A stretch of 8,763 nt of DNA from Desulfobacteraceae bacterium. Its GTDB lineage: Bacteria > Desulfobacterota > Desulfobacteria > Desulfobacterales > Desulfobacteraceae. Positions 6,901 through 8,763 of this stretch are shown in pieces. Positions within the stretch are counted from its first letter, which is position 1, and every line of letters starts with the position of its first letter. The translations under genes were made by a program, and so were the position numbers. Below the pieces are notes generated by a model. It made no database searches. It had not been told where the DNA came from and was given only the letters and a program-made list of their open reading frames with translations. The stretch covers positions 1 through 8,763 of the forward strand of contig WFQS01000458.1 of NCBI GenBank assembly GCA_015486915.1, in the 5' to 3' direction.

Positions 6901-7751
6901 TTCCTGTTTCCGATTTTGAAATCGATTTCGGGAAAAAAGGAACCCCTGCAAATATGCTCGAGGCTTTTTTTAAAAACATGGCCGAAGCGGTAAATACAAT
7001 GGCAAGACCCGTTGATGCCATAAAACACCAGGCAAAAACAGTCACAGTTGGCACAAGCAGGATAATAGAGCACTTTGAAGGTGTTCTGTTTAACGAACTT
7101 GCGCTGCATGAGATACTGATCTCCCAGATTACAAATAAGAACGTTCTTGTTATTAAGAACCTCCAGGAAATAATCGCTGAAATCAAGGGCGGACTGTTAT
7201 ATAAAATATCCGGGCTTAACCTGCTTGGCGAACCTGTGGAAGAAACGAGAATTGATATAGTGAGGAAAACCGGTGCCCTTGAATCGGCAACTTCAAGGGT
7301 TGAAACTGACCACAAGCTTAAAGGAACCAAAAATATCATTGTAAAGGAAGGAAACGTTTATATAGGCAGGGGACGGAAAGACGGCAAAAGCATACTTGTT
7401 ATTCCGGTGCTTACGCCCCCATTATCAACGGCTCGGCCATATTCCTCTTCAGCTTCATCACCGTCGTCAGCTTCATTTTCCCAGGGCACATCATCTGCTA
7501 AAATGGCCGGAAACGCCATTCAATATATTCTTTCCTTAAATGTTTCATTTAAAAAAATGGAGCAGGTCTCTTTGCTGAAAAGGATTAAAGCACTTGGCGG
7601 CAAATATACAAGGATAAAAGATACTGTACTTGAATCTGGCAGTATCCCATGGGATGACAAGCTTTTAAACCTTATAAAAATAGAGGATCTTTTTGGGGAT
7701 TCCGCTGAAAAAATCGGCGATTATATTATAAATCACAAAACCGAGCTGTGA
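3906..7751 (+). CDS. Giant GlmS-like glutamine:fructose-6-phosphate aminotransferase (GATase II + two SIS domains + inserts)
   Basis: Homologue of glucosamine-6-phosphate synthase, which makes GlcN-6-P from fructose-6-P and glutamine for UDP-GlcNAc and cell-wall synthesis. It is 1281 residues against about 609 for usual GlmS. Order: basic leader 1-51; glutaminase first strand CCGISALVAF with C53 aligned to GlmS Cys1; helical insert about 70-228; RGRDSAGIS 233-241; insert about 245-310; HTRWA 350-354; NG 387-388; TTDTK with D414; linker; SIS1 with IGQGT, SQSGTTTDT 672-680 and VASTKAF from 725; SIS2 with E809, K813, E816, H832 (same spacing as E. coli E481/K485/E488/H504); about 113 extra residues; a GlmS C-tail match QAKTVTV with K1044 (equivalent of K603); then about 230 residues with a Ser-rich linker at 1179-1200. 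No start codon lies directly before C53, so an N-terminal Cys would need proteolysis. Active-site conservation argues for real aminotransferase activity; the roles of the inserts are unknown. It starts 46 bases after the PBP gene. Numbering of E. coli GlmS is from memory. Confidence 0.85.
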   Translation: MMHHKKILSEIKRTLKKKLKRILSLKLEFGKSINNAEENSLILFPLMPYRLCCGISALVAFKGRKKTGSSCLSDMQSIDHLVSVISLHSLEYCMENKIPLQKNYLGGKEKLCLLLEKAMLLKTEESCLELFFDKDSEQMLINDITTAEAAIKKEKDHLKKAMADLGAKEVETCIRRIDSLEDTVWCIKREVLENIHRINGLITRHEQRQNKEKYKTFKRINAVLNSLDRLEVRGRDSAGISLLFVFTKENFEKFRRALIDSGLSTDLKQRTNRTVLTNNSITIHDTVNETGAGGENNRNHLVSIAIVYKCAAEIGALGDNISFLRNQIRNDQILQVLTEQDYDFSSISAHTRWASVGDITEANCHPADNQPNDKRIEKAGIIHVSLNGDIDNYFDLKERYEERYGRINNEITTDTKIIPLQIDHYLKQGNEIEEAFRLAVNDFKGSHAISMHTDLAPGKIFLAQKGSGQALFVGLGADHYITASELYGIVEETQNFIKLDGEKNGQIVILNQMSDGGLEGIRSFSYDGANVEITSDDIKSSEITSRDIDRQDYPHYFLKEISEAPGSVEKTLINKWKTSPDTGMYSITLDKSVVPEFIEQELKEKKIKRICFIGQGTAGVAARGCADILGFYLADADIEIRALKSSELSGFSINEDEKDTESMKEDLVIAISQSGTTTDTNKTIDMARQRGARTLAIVNRRDSDLTFKTHGVLYTSSGRDIEMSVASTKAFYSQIAAGAVLGLYIASITMARPAEFIFEEINELISLPDKMREILAMKDQIGASARRLAVSKNFWATVGSGANKTSADEIRIKLSELCYKTISSDFVEDKKHIDLSSEPLIIICAAGTRESVLGDIIKDTAIFNAHKAVPVVITDQGEERFNPYSSDIFRIPRTREHFAPVLNTLVGHIWGYYAALAINEGSGFMYNARNEIQDLIEEYRSMGHDIYEIILEKKFREKIAGFYNEFSKRRRERKFPAAIMGLDNVANITLILKYLSGRLPVSDFEIDFGKKGTPANMLEAFFKNMAEAVNTMARPVDAIKHQAKTVTVGTSRIIEHFEGVLFNELALHEILISQITNKNVLVIKNLQEIIAEIKGGLLYKISGLNLLGEPVEETRIDIVRKTGALESATSRVETDHKLKGTKNIIVKEGNVYIGRGRKDGKSILVIPVLTPPLSTARPYSSSASSPSSASFSQGTSSAKMAGNAIQYILSLNVSFKKMEQVSLLKRIKALGGKYTRIKDTVLESGSIPWDDKLLNLIKIEDLFGDSAEKIGDYIINHKTEL

Positions 7752-7775
7752 TAAATTCTCAATCTGAGATTTGTC

Positions 7776-7801
7776 CCGGGAACGTTACATTGAAGTCCCG
7801 G
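7776..7801 (+). terminator. Possible weak hairpin after the GlmS homologue
   Basis: CCGGGA (7776-7781) and TCCCGG (7796-7801) can pair in a 6-bp GC-rich stem with a 14-base loop. No T-run follows (CCTTGTTTAATG), so intrinsic termination is doubtful; it might be an mRNA 3'-end or processing structure. A 5-bp stem TCTCA/TGAGA lies just upstream. Confidence 0.25.
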
Positions 7802-7835
7802 CCTTGTTTAATGACCGGTATCATTTAATGAACAG

Positions 7836-7865
7836 ATGAATAATCAAAATTAATGAATAATCAAA
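7836..7865 (+). repeat. 13-base direct repeat upstream of prmA
   Basis: ATGAATAATCAAA occurs at 7836-7848 and again at 7853-7865, a 17-base period, ending 13 bases before the prmA ATG. The copies are exact. They could be a binding site for a regulator or simple slippage in AT-rich DNA. Confidence 0.6.
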
Positions 7866-7878
7866 CAGGTTTTTTTTA

Positions 7879-8727
7879 ATGGATAAAACAGCTTTTACAA
7901 CAAACCCTTATGAAAATCTTTATATATACTATTTTAAAGGTATCCCCCAAAAAGATAAAACAATCTCCTCATGGGAAAATTTCATAGGAAACTGGGAAGA
8001 AGACGGATATTCTTTTCTCTTTTTCTCATCTCCCTTAGATGACAGCTTTGTGGAAAATCTCATTAAAAAAAATCCTGATCTTAATTTTATTGACAAATAT
8101 GAGATGACCTGTGAACAGTGGCACGGGGACAAAATAGAATCATATACAACAGGTGTTTTTTCAATATCTCCTCCATGGAAAATTCCCTTTATTAATAATC
8201 CTGATCTTAAACAGATTCTGCTTGATCCGGGTGTGGTGTTTGGAACGGGCAGACATCCAACAACTGAAGACTGTCTCGGATATATCGAACAGATATGTAC
8301 TGAAGAGCACATTTCAAGGGTGATAGATATTGGAACGGGAACAGGGCTTTTATCCCTTGGTGCAGCCGCACTTGGATGTGAAAGAATTCTTGCCCTTGAT
8401 TTTAACCTTCTTGCAGTTAAAACAGCATTAAATAATGTCAGGCTGAATTCCTTTGAGGATAAAATTATTCCAATACAGGCAAGGGCAGAGGATTTTATTT
8501 CCATACCTGCCGATCTTGTTATAGCAAATATTCACTATGATATAATGAAGGATATTCTAAAGGACAAAAAATTTTTAGATAAGAAATATTTTATCCTGTC
8601 AGGTCTTCTAAACAGTGAAACTGAAAAAATTTTCACAGAGCTCAAAAAAAAGCCTGTTGAAATTATTGCCCACTCCTGCCCCGATGGAGTCTGGAACACA
8701 ATTTTCGGAAAGTCTGAAAATATATAA
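7879..8727 (+). CDS. prmA: Ribosomal protein L11 methyltransferase (PrmA family)
   Basis: SAM-dependent class I methyltransferase of 282 residues, close to the usual PrmA length (about 290). In E. coli PrmA trimethylates amino groups of ribosomal protein L11. The family signature DPGVVFGTGRHPTT is at 116-129, followed by the SAM-binding loop VIDIGTGTG at 148-156, an acidic residue at the end of the second strand (D174 in ALDFNLLAV), and ANIHYD with N217 in the catalytic-strand position where PrmA commonly has ANI. The end (SGLLNSETEKIF, then DGVWNTIFGK) also fits. The N-terminal 100 residues should be the L11-recognition domain but look divergent and rich in aromatic residues, so a different protein substrate is possible. 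The start is ATG 7879; a weak CAGG (7866-7869) lies 9 bases upstream across a T8 run. It is separated from the GlmS homologue by 127 bases and may be transcribed with it or alone. Confidence 0.82.
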   Translation: MDKTAFTTNPYENLYIYYFKGIPQKDKTISSWENFIGNWEEDGYSFLFFSSPLDDSFVENLIKKNPDLNFIDKYEMTCEQWHGDKIESYTTGVFSISPPWKIPFINNPDLKQILLDPGVVFGTGRHPTTEDCLGYIEQICTEEHISRVIDIGTGTGLLSLGAAALGCERILALDFNLLAVKTALNNVRLNSFEDKIIPIQARAEDFISIPADLVIANIHYDIMKDILKDKKFLDKKYFILSGLLNSETEKIFTELKKKPVEIIAHSCPDGVWNTIFGKSENI

Positions 8728-8736
8728 CGGCCATGA
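8723..8736 (+). repeat. 14-base motif at the prmA stop codon, copy 2
   Basis: TATAACGGCCATGA, identical to 3855-3868, again overlaps a stop codon (TAA 8725-8727). Here it continues into GGCCG to form the hairpin at 8728-8741. Confidence 0.6.
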
Positions 8737-8741
8737 GGCCG
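8728..8741 (+). terminator. Compact hairpin directly after prmA
   Basis: CGGCC (8728-8732), loop ATGA, GGCCG (8737-8741): a perfect 5-bp all-GC stem starting the base after the stop codon. It lacks a following T-run (AGCTGAACTG follows), so it may be an mRNA 3'-end structure or part of a repeat rather than a classical terminator. A small ACTG/CAGT stem follows at 8748-8760 and the window then ends. Confidence 0.35.
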
Positions 8742-8763
8742 AGCTGAACTGCGCAACAGTGCC

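Larger units (their letters stand above)
7752..7878 (+). other. Intergenic gap of 127 bases before prmA
   Basis: This is the longest gene-free stretch in the window. It begins with a second stop (TAA 7752-7754) behind the TGA of the GlmS homologue, then holds a possible 6-bp hairpin (7776-7801), a 13-base direct repeat (7836-7848 and 7853-7865), and a T8 run before the prmA start. TATCAT at 7819-7824 resembles a -10 box, but I see no convincing -35 box at 16-18 bases, so I do not claim a promoter. Confidence 0.6.

Noticed and set aside
6791..7339. 182-codon open frame on the - strand
   Set aside because: It lies wholly inside the GlmS homologue's coding frame, resembles no family and has no ribosome site or independent context; it is a shadow.
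7790..7824. Promoter made of TTGAAG (7790-7795) and TATCAT (7819-7824)
   Set aside because: The spacing is 23 bases, too long for a sigma-70 promoter.
7929..8504. 191-codon open frame on the - strand
   Set aside because: It is opposite prmA, whose motifs are clear; the reverse translation is Ser-rich with no recognisable domain.
8728..8763. tRNA or integron attC site at the right end
   Set aside because: The GC hairpin and the following small stem do not form a cloverleaf, and the attC core sequences are not present; the window ends too soon to say more.

Overview
The window is about 8.8 kb of AT-rich bacterial DNA (roughly 40% GC by eye). It carries five protein-coding genes, all on the + strand and tightly packed. 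I found no tRNA, rRNA, CRISPR array, insertion sequence or phage gene. The order ricT-metG at the left edge, the T. thermophilus-type single-zinc-knuckle MetRS and the protein styles suggest a strictly anaerobic Desulfobacterota bacterium of the Desulfobacteraceae kind. This placement is inference; no taxonomic marker is present.

Layout: (1) 2-775, the 3' part of ricT, encoding a PSP1-domain, cysteine-rich protein; its last 21 bases including the stop are duplicated in tandem. (2) 812-2410, metG, a complete methionyl-tRNA synthetase. (3) 2444-3859, a small membrane-anchored penicillin-binding transpeptidase with a probable TTG start. (4) 3906-7751, a very large (1281 aa) homologue of glucosamine-6-phosphate synthase (GlmS). 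(5) A 127-base gap with short repeats and a possible hairpin. (6) 7879-8727, a PrmA-type (ribosomal protein L11) methyltransferase. (7) A short GC hairpin just after its stop, then the window ends.

The first four genes are separated by 33-46 bases and probably form one transcript. ricT and metG belong to RNA maturation and translation. The PBP and the GlmS homologue both fit peptidoglycan: GlmS makes the amino sugar precursor and the PBP cross-links the finished polymer. prmA may be on the same transcript or have its own start in the 127-base gap.

The most unusual object is the GlmS homologue. All catalytic positions I can align to E. coli GlmS (numbering from memory) are kept: glutaminase Cys, Arg, Trp, Asn-Gly and Asp; isomerase Glu, Lys, Glu and His with exactly the same spacing; and the C-tail Lys. 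The protein is nevertheless about twice the usual length. The nucleophile candidate is internal, at residue 53, behind a basic leader. About 155 residues are inserted after the first strand of the glutaminase domain, about 70 in a later glutaminase loop and about 113 between the second SIS domain and the C-tail, and about 230 follow the C-tail. This looks like an elaborated, possibly regulated or differently matured GlmS rather than a decayed paralogue.
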